A DNA stretch of 64,000 nt, taken from the NCBI RefSeq assembly GCF_964204645.1, contig NC_134035.1:8370501-8434500 (forward strand), read 5' to 3'. A model generated the notes under the pieces. The model searched no databases and was not told the origin of the DNA. It saw nothing but the letters and a program-made list of their open reading frames with translations. The position numbers and the translations under genes are program-made. This stretch comes from Tubulanus polymorphus (taxonomy: Eukaryota > Nemertea > Palaeonemertea > Tubulaniformes > Tubulanidae). The first letter of the stretch is position 1. Each line of letters opens with the position of its first letter. This document shows positions 22,501 through 32,543 of this stretch, piece after piece.

Positions 22501-23603
22501 TGAATGCGTAGGCCGCGTTCACTAGGTTATATTGTATACATGTTCGCAGTTTGATTTATCGACATGTTCGATCTTGAAATCTGAATTATTGTCCGTCTTG
22601 TTGACTTCATTTGGTCTGTCTCTTACAAACTCACCACACCTGCCGGGAACGAAATAGTGGGTTTCAAATCGACACTACTGACTGGCGAACGGTGAAACTT
22701 TGACAGCACCGTTTGCCTTTTCTCTAGAACTTAGGCGTATGTCATGCCATGTACAACCAAAATACATCTGGATGTATGCATTTGTAAATATCAGAACCAA
22801 ATGCGGGGTAATATGAGTGTCCCTCATGGAGATGCAATTAGCCAGCTATTTCTCACGAACCCTATACAATATCGTTAATATCTCATGTACGTCGTGTAAG
22901 TCTAGGTTCGATATTACGCGTGCGACGGGCTTAATGCGGACTTAAATTCAGCTTAATTCTAATCCTCAGCCAGCTATGACATTTTTACTGTAATGGCCTT
23001 GTGATAACGAGCAGCATAGACGAAGTGTGTAATGCAATATGTATGAAGCGATTATTTGCGTCCTCCGCGGCGACTTTAATAGCAATACATACATCTGTAA
23101 TTTAAGATGCACTTTCCAACGTTTCGTTTATATAAGCCCTTTCGATAGAAGGTCAAAAGTTTGGTTGATCTTTAAAAAAGATCTTCCATATTGAATGACT
23201 ACCACTCGATACACCACTCCCACTCAGTGCTGCTAGCGGCGCCATTTTAAATAAATCTTAGAAAATAGGGATTGTCCCTGTTATTTATTTGTGAATTGAT
23301 TTGATTTGTTTTGATTTGATATTCCTTACAAACCCACTACATCTGCTGGGAGCGAAACAGGGGTTTGATTTTGAAATCGGAAATCGAAGTTAAGAAATAG
23401 TTACGTGATTGGTAGTCGAATTCGCAGAATATTTTTTGTTTAAATCAATACATAATTGGAAATTACGGTTCCAGTTAATGTAAGCAATTTTCCAACCAGT
23501 CTGCACCGACAAGCGACTGGGTAGGGTTTATCTTAGGTTACCCATGTCTCCCAAGTCCCGAGGGGTAAAAAGAAATCAGAATTCAGTTCAAAAATCATTT
23601 CAG
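19547..23603. other. Intergenic region rich in repeats
   Basis: The region holds the CATTCATCTA tandem array (19871-20033), a CA/CG microsatellite (21377-21420), a repeat at 20385-20590 shared with 24890-25110, an AGTTCCAC relic (21945-22015), and two copies of the GCCGGGAGCGAAAC-type repeat (22605-22665 and 23290-23535). Minus-strand frames of 137 and 143 codons (20502-20915 and 21000-21431) have no motif, and the second runs through the microsatellite. An upstream exon of the HEPN gene should lie here, but I could not locate it. Confidence 0.5.
19871..20033 (+). repeat. 10-bp tandem array (CATTCATCTA / CGTTCATCTA)
   Basis: About sixteen copies of a decamer alternate between CATTCATCTA and CGTTCATCTA, with rare ATCAA or CCTTC variants. 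The array lies about 330 bases upstream of the TATA-like box of the IGFBP-like gene. The open frames across it only reflect the repeat. Confidence 0.95.
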
Positions 23604-23818
23604 GATGCGATATGATATCTGGAGACGAACAAAACTATTTGAGGATATGTTGGCTGATAGGCGACGTCGTAACGGGCATCGTTCGTCAGTTTTTCGACCA
23701 GCAGTTCCACAATGTATCGTCGTTACTGAAGAACAAACAGTCGCAAATCAACAAGCTAAAAACGAAGCGGGTCGTAACGAACACCATGTGGAAGGTGCTT
23801 TACACAGCGAATAGACAG
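23604..23818 (+). CDS. HEPN-coiled-coil-propeller protein, exon 1 (first half of DZIP3-type HEPN)
   Basis: The acceptor (AAATCATTTCAG) and donor (AGACAG/GTAATA) enclose a frame containing NYLRICWLIGDVVTGIVRQF and TNTMWKVLY. These match the first helices of the HEPN domain found at the N-terminus of DZIP3-like proteins (family pattern: NYxRxxxLxxDxxTxxLRxxF, then a KLKxKRxxxxxxWxxLY stretch). An in-frame ATG at 23612 fits the usual start of this family. The exon also holds two bases and two codons before it (Cys-Asp), so an earlier phase-1 exon could add residues. An out-of-frame ATG at 23605 precedes it. The exon leaves phase 0. HEPN domains bind or cleave RNA; the DZIP3 type is widely expanded in invertebrates. 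The next 2.3 kb is intron. Confidence 0.75.
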
Positions 23819-24889
23819 GTAATAGAAACACCGGGGACCACCGTGGGCGTCACCAGACTGGGGGTCGGGGTGCGGACGACCCCCTTTTTATATCCAAGTT
23901 CCGCAGTTTTAGTTCCAAACTTTCTCATTCCGGAAATTTCATCAGCATTTGCCTTTAAAGGTCCAGAAAATCAAACTTAGAATTTCAAAAATTGAGACTA
24001 TCTAAGAACATCCAAGCGATTTCAAGGAATCAGAAATGTTCGTTTGCTTTCGGCGCTTGGCGGATACGGTGCAAAGTTAGTAACGGTACGGCATATAGTT
24101 CCTTTGACCCCCCCCCCCTTGAAAGAGCCTAGTAACACCCTACCTACAGTTCCAAAGTTGACTAATGACAAGAGTTGAACGGCTGCAAGCGACATTTCGA
24201 AAATCTTTGTATTCCATGGTTCACAGATCGTGACCTAATGCCATAGAGACCATGGTATAATGCATGGTCAACCCATCTAAATGCTCATTTCAAATTCAAA
24301 GCTGTCCATCTTTTAGGGATCCGGTACCTTATTCATCAACTTCGCACAAGTTTGCTCTGGTGACATGCGTTGCGAGACGATTTGCGAGGTATTGACTCGC
24401 AAAAAGTCGTCGCAAAAAGTGATTCGCCCCGGTGATATTATAATGGCGCGTGTTACTTTAATAGCATGGAGATAATTTGATCCGTCATAAAAATAACATC
24501 CTATGTTTATTTTCTTTTGTGATCGTTGAAACCGTGTCTTCCTACGCCGTTCATCACAAAATCCAAATGTCAAAAACTTTTCCAGGTTAGTGATGCATTT
24601 TTCAGAGGCAACTTTAAAGGCAACGATTCACGGGGGCATATTCCCGCGTTGTACACGTCGCCCATTTTCTCAACACAAGTGAGCCATAGAAATTAATAAT
24701 CTATAAGTATCTCTTAGATATAATGCGCGATATGTGCCATGGGTTATTCTTGAAACAGATTGCTAGCTGTTATCGCGTTAAAACCTTGAACGTGTAGACT
24801 ACGTGTGATCGAAAAAATGCGTCAATAATTGTCTTATCTTGTTTTTGGTATTTCGTTATTTATCAGTCATCTGATGTGACCCCGCGACT

Positions 24890-25110
24890 TCAGTAGGAAA
24901 CCTATTCATAAACAAGAAAATTAACTTGAAATTGTATCGACGCCTTGAAAAATAACACTTATATCGCTTGATATCGTCGACAATGAATAATAAATCATTT
25001 CATCGATAGTATAACATTAATTATCAATAAAGTTATTTCAGATTTGAATTTCGATAATTGAATCGAATCGAGCGGCAACCAGTCTAGCCCCGATATATTC
25101 AAGCTCAAGT
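24890..25110. repeat. Dispersed repeat shared with 20385-20590
   Basis: Both copies contain CTTGAAAAATAACAC, a TCGACAAT motif and a 3' part CGGCAACCAGTCxAGCCCCG followed by ATATA. The other copy lies at 20385-20590. They are diverged, with different inserts in the middle. This copy lies in intron 1 of the HEPN gene. Confidence 0.65.
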
Positions 25111-25320
25111 TCAAATTTATTTCACGGAGAGCAGGGAGGGAGAGAGGGAGAGAGGGAGAGAGGGAGAGAACAGTAGCTTTCTGTGTGGGCCAAGCAAAGC
25201 CTTAAGGCCGCTGTCGCAAGCGCCCAGGAAAAAAGAAACAAAAGGAAAATGAAGAAACGAAGGGAAAGGAGATGAGAGATGATAATATTGATGACACCAT
25301 GATGTAGTGCACATCGCACT
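25111..25320 (-). mobile_element. Retroelement 3' end with GGGAGAGA microsatellite
   Basis: On the minus strand the sequence ends GTGAAATAAATTTGAACTTG, which looks like a polyadenylation signal and a TTGAAC-type tail. A (CTCTCCCT)n array precedes it, and before that a GC-richer stretch. A similar TTGAACTTGAACTTG run is present near 907. No coding region remains. Lies in intron 1 of the HEPN gene. Confidence 0.45.
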
Positions 25321-25699
25321 CATACAGAGGTGTTTGGAGGCGTTTCACCGTTCAGGGTTAGATCCGACTGAAAAGATCAAATTTACATATGTGTTCATTT
25401 AAAACAAAAAATAACCATAAAGTTAATATCAACTCGCATTAGAACCGGAGACCGATTATGTTGGTGGAAACTTGGAAGTTAGAAAAAAGGCCAAGTTTTC
25501 GTCCTATCTGAAATAAAACCATTCAAACAAGAACAGTTACTGCGAAGAAAAATATGTACGATCCTATGTTCTGTTTTCCTTCACCAAAACTAACCCACAC
25601 AAAAAATATTTTCCATCCACTTCTATTCGACTTAGTTACTTACTTTTTTATTCATTCTCAACTGTTTAGAATTCCTGTGATTTCTACGTTCAAGTATCC

Positions 25700-25910
25700 C
25701 CTGATGTTTTTATAGCATTGGTCGGTTTTTCTTTAGTTCTGATAGACATAGTTTCTGTTTTATTCCTGCGAGTTAACATACTTTGTTACTTGTGTTTTTG
25801 GTCATTCCACCCGATGATGGCTTTTGGTCAACAGCCGAAACATTGTGGTTTCATTATAATGAATGCTATCATATAATATTGGAATTGTGGGACTATTTCA
25901 ATCATACACA
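25700..25910 (+). repeat. Dispersed repeat with GATGATGGC ... GCCGAAAC core (copy at 55390)
   Basis: This copy and 55390-55600 share TTAGTTCTGATAG, TACTxTGTTACTT, GGTCATTCCAC and the core GATGATGGCT...GCCGAAAC. The downstream part (AATTGTGGGACTATTTCAAT) also resembles the right arm of the palindrome at 31975-32145. CCGATGA is at 25811 and GAAA at 25837. Confidence 0.7.
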
Positions 25911-26090
25911 GACTCTACGGATATTGTAGATATCGATATTCCAAACGATCAACCAATTTTGAAATTTTAGCTGATTGTGCAATTTGAAGAATGGATTTTC
26001 TCCACACGATTTCTGAATTCGTTACATTCTAATAATGTTACATTCGTTACATTCTAACGATTTTAAGCTATCACGACGTGACGTTTTCAG

Positions 26091-26271
26091 ATTCCTGTCA
26101 CGTCGACAGATATGGACATATCCCTGATGATGGTGCTCATTCGTAACTTCGGTAAAGTGGCGCCGAATGACCTGGTCAATCTGAATCAGTTGGTAACATG
26201 GAGGAACGAAATTATACACGATTACGGAAAGACAAGCCAGCTAAAAACCGCTAAATATAACGCGTTTGTAG
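26091..26271 (+). CDS. HEPN-coiled-coil-propeller protein, exon 2 (HEPN R-x4-H motif)
   Basis: A clear acceptor (GACGTTTTCAG) opens in phase 0 and a strong donor (TTTGTAG/GTAAGG) closes in phase 1. The exon encodes TSTDMDISLMMVLIRNFGKV, matching the conserved helix of DZIP3-type HEPN domains (S-x-DxDISLLxxLLRN), then WRNEIIHDYGKT. The Arg107-to-His112 spacing (R-x4-H, with Asn after Arg) is the catalytic signature of HEPN ribonucleases. DZIP3-type relatives more often show R-x5-H, so both residues are kept but the spacing is one shorter. Joined to exon 1, this completes the core helices. The residue numbers count from the ATG at 23612. Confidence 0.8.
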
Positions 26272-26333
26272 GTAAGGGAAAAACTTTCATTGCGGTATTT
26301 ATGATAGGGAGCATTCAAATAAAACCCTTAAAT

Positions 26334-28370
26334 CTGTAAATAGCGGGTTATATCTTGTAAACTATGGAAGACCTCAGACGACATACAAGATATGAGATAT
26401 AACATCCGAGATATGAGATGCAACATACGAGATACGACATATGACATACGAGATACGACTTGTTTTACAGTACGGGTGTCCATCCGCTAGCGCCACCGCA
26501 GTGTATATTTTTCAACATCTACTCGGCGTATACTACGACACGTGCGCAGGCAGTGGCGTATACATTAACTATGAATATCGATATGCGAAAAACGTTTCAT
26601 TTGAAAAATATTTAAAAATATTCGATCAACCGCTACCGGGGACCGGCCTCTCGCTACGGTAAGTGGGCCACTCTTAGTGTGAGACACCGATGGTCCGGTG
26701 ATTCGAGTTGGCTCCAAATACGGGGCTACAGCCCATAAATCCACCAAAAACGCCTCAAATTCCAAAATCCATTTTTGAGTGTACAAAAATCCCTCAAAAA
26801 GAGTTAGCCATGGCCCCTTCAAATTGGTGGTGCTAAGAATCGCGCTAGTCAAGGGTTTAAACTTCGCGTTCGATCGAGGGTTTTCGATGAAAAATGATAG
26901 ATGTATGTATATTACGAATGCCGATGACCAAAGAGTTTAAAAAAAAGTCCGACACACGCGGAATCTGTTTAGTGTACTATGATTTCAACGAATGAATTGA
27001 AACATGGACATGAATTAAAAATACTAAAGATAACAAATTTATTGAATGAATTATTCATTAAATATCAGAATGGAGTTCCATTGTATCACTCTCAGCTCCT
27101 GGCCCTAGTCCAGCTGATTTCGTTTATCACGACGTTTTTTTGCGACGGGTGCAAACGCACCATACAAGCAACGTTCCGGTGTTCCGCTAATTCCCTGTCT
27201 AAAAAAATGTTACTTGATATTTCCATGGATCTCTCATCTGTACAAATGTAAGAGCTGTTGTGTTTTGCTGAAGATTTATTATTTATGTGGTTCCTGTAGT
27301 TTTGTCAATAAACAGTTTTAAAACTGGCCATGATGATAAGAATGATCTTAAATTGGATTCTCCGATTATGAAAGTTATTCAGATTCAGCCATTGGCCCTT
27401 TTCATGAAAGATGTCAGAAAAGAAAGATAGCCAAAAAGCCCTCAGAATACACAAGTACCTAAATTGAACAAATTTTCAGGGAAGGACCCCAGACTATGGC
27501 TTCAAAAAGACAGTGCCGCATACTGCCCTGACGGTTAGCGAAAACTGGCCAGTCTCGACTCTCAACGGCTGGTCTAGTGGACTCACCAGTCAGCCCCGGT
27601 AGCTCGATAGGGATGGAATTTAGCTGGGGATTTCAAACCTTGAGAGAGAGCACGGGAGTTCTTAATCTGGATACCAGGGCGATGTACGGGTTCCCGGGTT
27701 GTTTGGGATTCAAGAACTCAGGCAGGGGTGTCAAACAGCCGAGGCGTACACTAGAGGGCCGGGATTTCCGGCTGCGGAGTTTTTTTTTAGAATTTTGATT
27801 TCTAATGCAGAAAAGCCGGCGATCTAGCGGGCGGTGAACAGTTATTTTTTCTGCAGGCAGTGAGTAATCGGAACTCCGGCTCCTGAACACCAGGCCGTTT
27901 TCAGACCAAAGGAAGACAAGAAATAGCATAATATTATGAACTTGAACAGTTTGATATCTTTTGAAAATCTTTTGATTTGAAAAACTTTGTCGCCCGCGGG
28001 AGAGGAACGGCCGGCGCGCCTAGTCCAGGGTGTTCACAGTATGGCCTAAAATCGTTGTGTCCGGTCCAGGTGTCCATTATCCAAAAGAAATATATTTCTG
28101 GTTTGAATAAAATGTTGACTATGTTGGTTTTCATATAATTGACGATGACTGTACGAGTCACCGTATTAAACGATTTATATGCAATAAATATTGAAAAAAC
28201 ATACACTGCGGTGGCGCTAGCGGACGGATACCTGTACTGTAAATAAGTCGTATCTCGTATGTCATATGTCGTATCTCGTATGTTGCATCACATATCTCGT
28301 ATGTTATATCTCATATCTCGTATGTCGTCTGAGGTCTTCCATAGTAAACAACCAGATAAGATATTTACTG
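26334..28370. mobile_element. Non-autonomous DNA transposon with about 170-bp terminal inverted repeats
   Basis: The ends are long imperfect inverted repeats. The left end (26335-26517) and the reverse complement of the right end (28200-28370) share CTATGGAAGACCTCAGACGA, a run of ACATACGAGATATGAG-like units and CCGCTAGCGCCACCGCAGTG. The 1.7-kb interior has no recognisable transposase, and its open frames (such as 26979-27251) match nothing I know. I could not see a clear target-site duplication. The element makes up most of intron 2 (26272-28583) of the HEPN gene and appears not to disturb its frame. The superfamily is unknown. Confidence 0.7.
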
Positions 28371-28583
28371 CTGAAAATTGACTACGATTATCTCAGAAAA
28401 GCTGCTGTTACCCTATAATCTTGGTATCAATAAATCCATTCATATCTCATAATCTTTTACAATTTGCGCTTACGTTTGCCTTCTCGAACTAACGTGCAGA
28501 ACTAACGAAATCATGGACAATATCATAACCAGGCAACTTTCACGCTGCGCATCGAATTATTTCTTAATTGAAACTTGAACTAG

Positions 28584-28862
28584 GAACTGAATATTCATCT
28601 ATTTATGCATATATAGCTAATTTCACGCAGTCAATTATTCAACTGGGTGGAGTTGAGTGGCAAGGTGCAATTGACAAGGTCGTCACCGGATACATGGACC
28701 TAAATCTCGCCGAGGACTACAGCAACGAAATCGAACGCGAGTACAAGGAAGAAAAAGAACTCAAGGCCGAGGTGGCCGAACTGCATCAAAAACTCGACAA
28801 AGTAAACCTCGAAATACAGAAACTCGGCCAACAACAAGTCGTGCACGATATAAACCGAAACG
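28584..28862 (+). CDS. HEPN-coiled-coil-propeller protein, exon 3 (end of HEPN and coiled coil)
   Basis: The acceptor (ACTTGAACTAG) continues phase 1 and restores a Gly codon. The exon ends at AAACG/GTAAGG in phase 1. It first encodes ANFTQSIIQLGGVEWQGAID, which matches the last helices of DZIP3-type HEPN domains (xxLxxLGGxxxxxxI). It then encodes a charged heptad stretch, residues 178-212 (EREYKEEKELKAEVAELHQK and on), a probable coiled coil for dimerisation like the one between B-box and NHL in TRIM proteins. If the donor were ignored, the frame would stop six codons later, giving a HEPN-coiled-coil short form. That leaves room for alternative splicing or intron retention. Confidence 0.75.
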
Positions 28863-29149
28863 GTAAGGTTAAAAAACAATGAAAACTTGTTTCTCATTCC
28901 TGCTGAGCTTAAAAGTTGACCCAATCGGACGCAAGCACCCTGTACAGTACTTTATCAAAAATCACGATCAAGCTTACCATAACATACCCGGCATCTATAG
29001 AAATGAACTGAAATTCAAATTTTATTAAAATTAACTGAATGGCCCGGCCGATTAGGAGAAACGAGGTATTTTTTATTATAGCCTATTTAATTGGTTTATT
29101 TGATATTTCGTTTCAAATGTGAATAAACTGTCGATAAAGATTAACGTTG

Positions 29150-29290
29150 CGGTGCAGGGAAACACAGAAACACGGAAATCTCGAAAACATTGTTTTCCGA
29201 AATTATATTTCCTCGTTTGTCGTATAAAACGCACACGACACTCGGAAACATGTTTCTGTCTCTTATTTCCGTGTTTCCCGGCGTCCGTCG
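29150..29290. repeat. GGAAACACGG palindromic repeat in intron 3
   Basis: The plus strand has AACACAGAAACACGGAAA near 29162 and TTATTTCCGTGTTTCCC near 29263, forming the ends of an imperfect palindrome. The same family occurs at 3215-3335 and 11170-11330, and more weakly at 9272-9355. This copy ends about 50 bases before the acceptor of exon 4 of the HEPN gene. Confidence 0.65.
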
Positions 29291-29339
29291 TGAGCGCTGG
29301 TCTGAACGGCGCGTCACGTTTGCTTGCTTTCACTTGCAG

Positions 29340-29792
29340 CCGAATGTTCGAACCGCGTGATACCGCCCGAACAGGGAGGTAGCGCGGCGAGGTCACGCAC
29401 TTCGCTAATTGACGACCCAGACGGCTTTACCGACATCAGCGGCGAGTGGTTGTTCATCACTGACAGTTTGCGAGCCAAAGACGTTATATTAATAACTGAC
29501 ATGCCAAAAGGTGAGGATCGCGCAAACACGCCCGTAAATGACGTTTTTAAAAATAGAATACATCAACGTATCAGGTATCTTCTTAATCTTGCATTTCCAT
29601 TTACAGAAGTTGAATACAAACAAATTTGCAATCTGCCAGTTCGCAAAAAGGATCGGGCGACTTTTTCACCGAGTGACGTCATCAAATTAAACGACGGTCG
29701 CCTTGCCGTCTGCGACGATGTCAACGACGCCATCTATATTTTCGCTTTGAAACGCCAACGCGTTCGGTTTTACCTGGAATCAAAGTTTACAG
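29340..29792 (+). CDS. HEPN-coiled-coil-propeller protein, exon 4 (start of propeller; may be two exons)
   Basis: A good acceptor (TTGCTTTCACTTGCAG) takes phase 1 (codon G/CC, Ala). The frame encodes SLIDDPDGFTDISGEWLFIT, the first blade-like strand set (WLFITDSLRAKDVILI), and later DVIKLNDGRLAVCDDVNDAI. The 3' donor (ACAG/GTTACA) is weak but is the only phase-1 site that fits exon 5. Positions 29511-29606 look like a 96-nt intron: AAAG/GTGAGG at one end, TTTCCATTTACAG at the other, no stop, and in frame. With it removed, DMPK joins EVEYKQICNL, which keeps the blade compact. So this may be exons 29340-29510 and 29607-29792. Confidence 0.65.
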
Positions 29793-30070
29793 GTTACAAA
29801 CTAGATTTTCTATCATCTGTGGTGTTAAAGTAAGGTCACTATGTATACATAAACGGGATATATAAATTTTCTGAGAAATTTTTTTATGGAATAGAGCCAG
29901 TTCTCTGCATATTTCATACACGTGTTTTGAATAACGAGAAAAATCAAACGATAAATTCAGCCAGAAATAAAAGTTCTATAGTTCAAACTTTCAAACTGTC
30001 AAACTTTCAAAATATTTCAAACTGGTTCCCGAATTCTAATTATGATTACGGTGTTATTTACTCATTCTAG

Positions 30071-30762
30071 GCGGAGATGGAGATTTCGCTTTGAAGTCAC
30101 CGATTCGCATGGCGCAATGGCGGAACTACCTGCTCGTGTTGATGCGCGCTAGAAACGAGGTCTACCTCTACCAAACCGATGACGGTTATCCGGTTACTTC
30201 CTTGACTTTACGGAAAACTCACCGAGGATTTCTGACGGCCGTCGCCGTCCGGGACGACGACGTCTACATCGGCAATTCGCGATGCGTCGAACACTACCGT
30301 TTTACGGAAGATGCCGAAAGAATCCGTATAATCCCGAAGCATCGCCGTTACATGTTGAAGAATTTCGAATTCTGGGTATCGCATTTGAACGTTACGGGCG
30401 ATGGCGACGTGATCGCCTCGACCGGATGGCAAAACGAACTTTATTTCTGGAAAAAAGGCAAATCGGAACCGGTGGCCGTCGAAGCGTTTCAAAATCCACG
30501 TGGCATTTCTCTAGATCCGGACGGCAATGTATTGGTGGCCGAGTTCGATACACGCGCCATCTGGCGGATACCGGTGTCGCCGGGCCGGTTGCACGTCGAC
30601 AAAAAAGAAACGGTTTTGGACGCGAGAAGTTTAAACGACGGACCGTCGTGTATCGTTGAGACAGACGACACGAACGTTTTCGTAGCGAACACTAGCGCGC
30701 GTCGAGTAACACACTTTTATAAAGGAGACCCTCCGAGGTACGTTTTGAGCGGAAATTTCTAA
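30071..30762 (+). CDS. HEPN-coiled-coil-propeller protein, last exon (NHL-like beta-propeller)
   Basis: The acceptor (TTTACTCATTCTAG) joins phase 1 to give a Gly and then GDGDFALKSP, an NHL-type blade start. The repeats follow as SPIRMAQWRNYLLVLMRARN, TAVAVRDDDVYIGNS, LNVTGDGDVIASTGWQNELY, NPRGISLDPDGNVLVAEFD and CIVETDDTNVFVANTSARRV. With exon 4 this makes about six to seven blades. NHL-type propellers recognise proteins or RNA, as in TRIM-NHL and Brat. The stop at 30760-30762 ends a 603-codon model (571 if 29511-29606 is spliced out). A strong donor (GAG/GTACGT) just before the last ten codons could allow another 3' end. The first AATAAA downstream is at 30930. Confidence 0.85.
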
Positions 30763-30927
30763 AGTACATCAACATCTATATGAAATCGACTGAGATCGTG
30801 GCATTTTCCATCGGGACCTCGAGTAACCAGAGTGACCAGCAAGGGACTTTTTATAACTGTGTGCAAATCGGTGCAAGAGTCAATTTAGGTTCCAGCCAAT
30901 AGATTTTCTTTTTTGAACACACCGTAC

Positions 30928-31071
30928 ACAATAAACCTCGCCTTTCCCGGACCAACTGGGCAGCATGATTGGTCTGAGTTAAGCCTGAGTTAAGGATTGG
31001 AATATACGTCAAGTAGTCAGATGATGACTTCATTCTACGAAGTCGAAAGTCCGAATTGGCGAGGTTTACTG
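30928..31071. mobile_element. Pogo/Tigger-like MITE downstream of the HEPN gene
   Basis: Terminal inverted repeats are CACAATAAACCTCGCC (left) and GGCGAGGTTTACTG (right), the latter followed by TA. The same TIR family bounds 32544-32701, 32767-32923, 50314-50407 and 52428-52578. In this copy the left end has changed from CAGTAAACC to CAATAAACC, creating AATAAA at 30930-30935, the first polyadenylation signal after the propeller stop. Confidence 0.7.
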
Positions 31072-31189
31072 TATACATATGTACATGTATATATGTTAGA
31101 TCTAAAGTAAACACAACGAGACGAATAGTACTGTTACCTATTTTATTTGACACACGAACTTTCGCTATACTATTGCATAAAATTTAAGT

Positions 31190-31520
31190 AGCTTCATCAT
31201 TGGGTCAGATGAAGCTACTATAATGAAAATAAGTGTTTTTTATAAAGCGCTAAATCCAGCACATGAAAAGCCGCACAGAGCGCTTCACATAAAAGCCTCA
31301 TTAAAGAAGACATGTTTAAGTTGCCTCCTGAAGATCTCCAAAGATGTTATAGACCGGAGGTCTCCAGGAAGCTGATTCCACAGGGTCGGGCCATCGATGG
31401 AAGAGGCTCGAGAACCGAAAAACTCTCTATTGTATCTAGGGACTGTCAGTGAGATAAAGGCAGAAGAACGAAGAGGACGGCCAGGAACATGAATAAGCTC
31501 GTGCATCAAATGATGTAGTT
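31190..31520 (-). mobile_element. LINE 3' end (minus strand)
   Basis: The minus strand encodes a LINE reverse-transcriptase tail (SRASSIDGPTLWNQLPGDLR, then LEIFRRQLKHVFF). Its 3' UTR has AAGCGCTCTGTGCGGC and GCTGGATTTAGCGCTTTATA, almost the same as the tail of the SINE at 14420-14640. The 5' part is missing. Confidence 0.75.
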
Positions 31521-31974
31521 AACCTTTAAAGTACAACTCGTCTCGTTGTATTTGTTCTACACCCGGTTAACACCAGGCTACTCTACGAATCTTCTCATCC
31601 GTGTATCCAACGGAACAACGCTTACTCCCGGGCTAAATTTGGCTAGTTCGTTGCACCAATATGATGGTTAACCGTATCCGACTTAGAGCGACGTTTTGGA
31701 CTGAAGTCGTGGTCATTGAAACTGGATCCCGATTTCCCTAACTTCCTGACATTTATCAATAAAACAATTCCAATTGTCTTTTCAGTGAGATGTCCTGCAC
31801 GATAATTTGAAAAAATGAAGACACGCGTGCAACCCCAATTCTGAACGAGCTTTCTTCTTGTGTTCGTACATCCGACTTACGCATCAAATTTGTCCGCGCG
31901 AAGGGACACTTCGCAAGAATGTCAGGATATGTCGTCGAATGAAACACTATAATCCGTGTATATTGAAGATTAAT

Positions 31975-32145
31975 TGAAGAAGTCCCACAATTCAAATTTC
32001 ATATGAGATAATTTATCAAAATGAAACCTCAACGTTTCGGCTGTTGACAAACAGCCATCGTCAGGTGTTAGTCAACAGCCAAACGTTGTGGTTTCATTTT
32101 GATAAATTATCTTATATTAAATTTGAATTGTGGGACTTCTTCAAT
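31975..32145. repeat. Long palindrome with CTGACGA ... GAAACG core
   Basis: Arms read GAAGAAGTCCCACAATTCAA on the left and TTGAATTGTGGGACTTCTTC on the right, with about 70 paired bases in all. On the minus strand the centre carries CTGACGA (32064-32058), a hairpin (GGCTGTT/AACAGCC) and GAAACGTT. This is the same motif family as at 15758, 18317 and 25811. Confidence 0.85.
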
Positions 32146-32543
32146 TTGTCAGGATATAATAAACGAGATGTTTTATACTGCACTGTTAAACTGTTCCGTA
32201 TATCTATAATGCTGCATATGATTTATCGCACCCCCATCACATTTATTCGATCAATTCCAACGTTCGTAGTTCCCGATGAGATATCAACTCAAAAATGTTT
32301 TTTCTAGCAATTCTAAAACAGGAAATAATATATCTAATTCCCCCCAAAAAAATCGCTGATGATTTTGATATTTCATTTCCCGGCATGGATGAAAAATGGC
32401 ACAGTTCCAACTCCAGTTGGCGCGTGCATGTTCGTGCAGTGACGTGATTTGGTTGAGTGGGGACAGGGTACATTTGTCTTAAGGTGAAAAATGTTGAATG
32501 CGCCCTCAGATATTTATACTCTCTTAGATATTTTCGATATACA

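Noticed and set aside
24313-24573. 86-codon minus-strand frame in intron 1 of the HEPN gene
   Set aside because: No family, no splice support and antisense to the host gene.
28700-28924. Minus-strand frame opposite HEPN exon 3
   Set aside because: It is the antisense shadow of the Lys/Glu-rich coiled coil.
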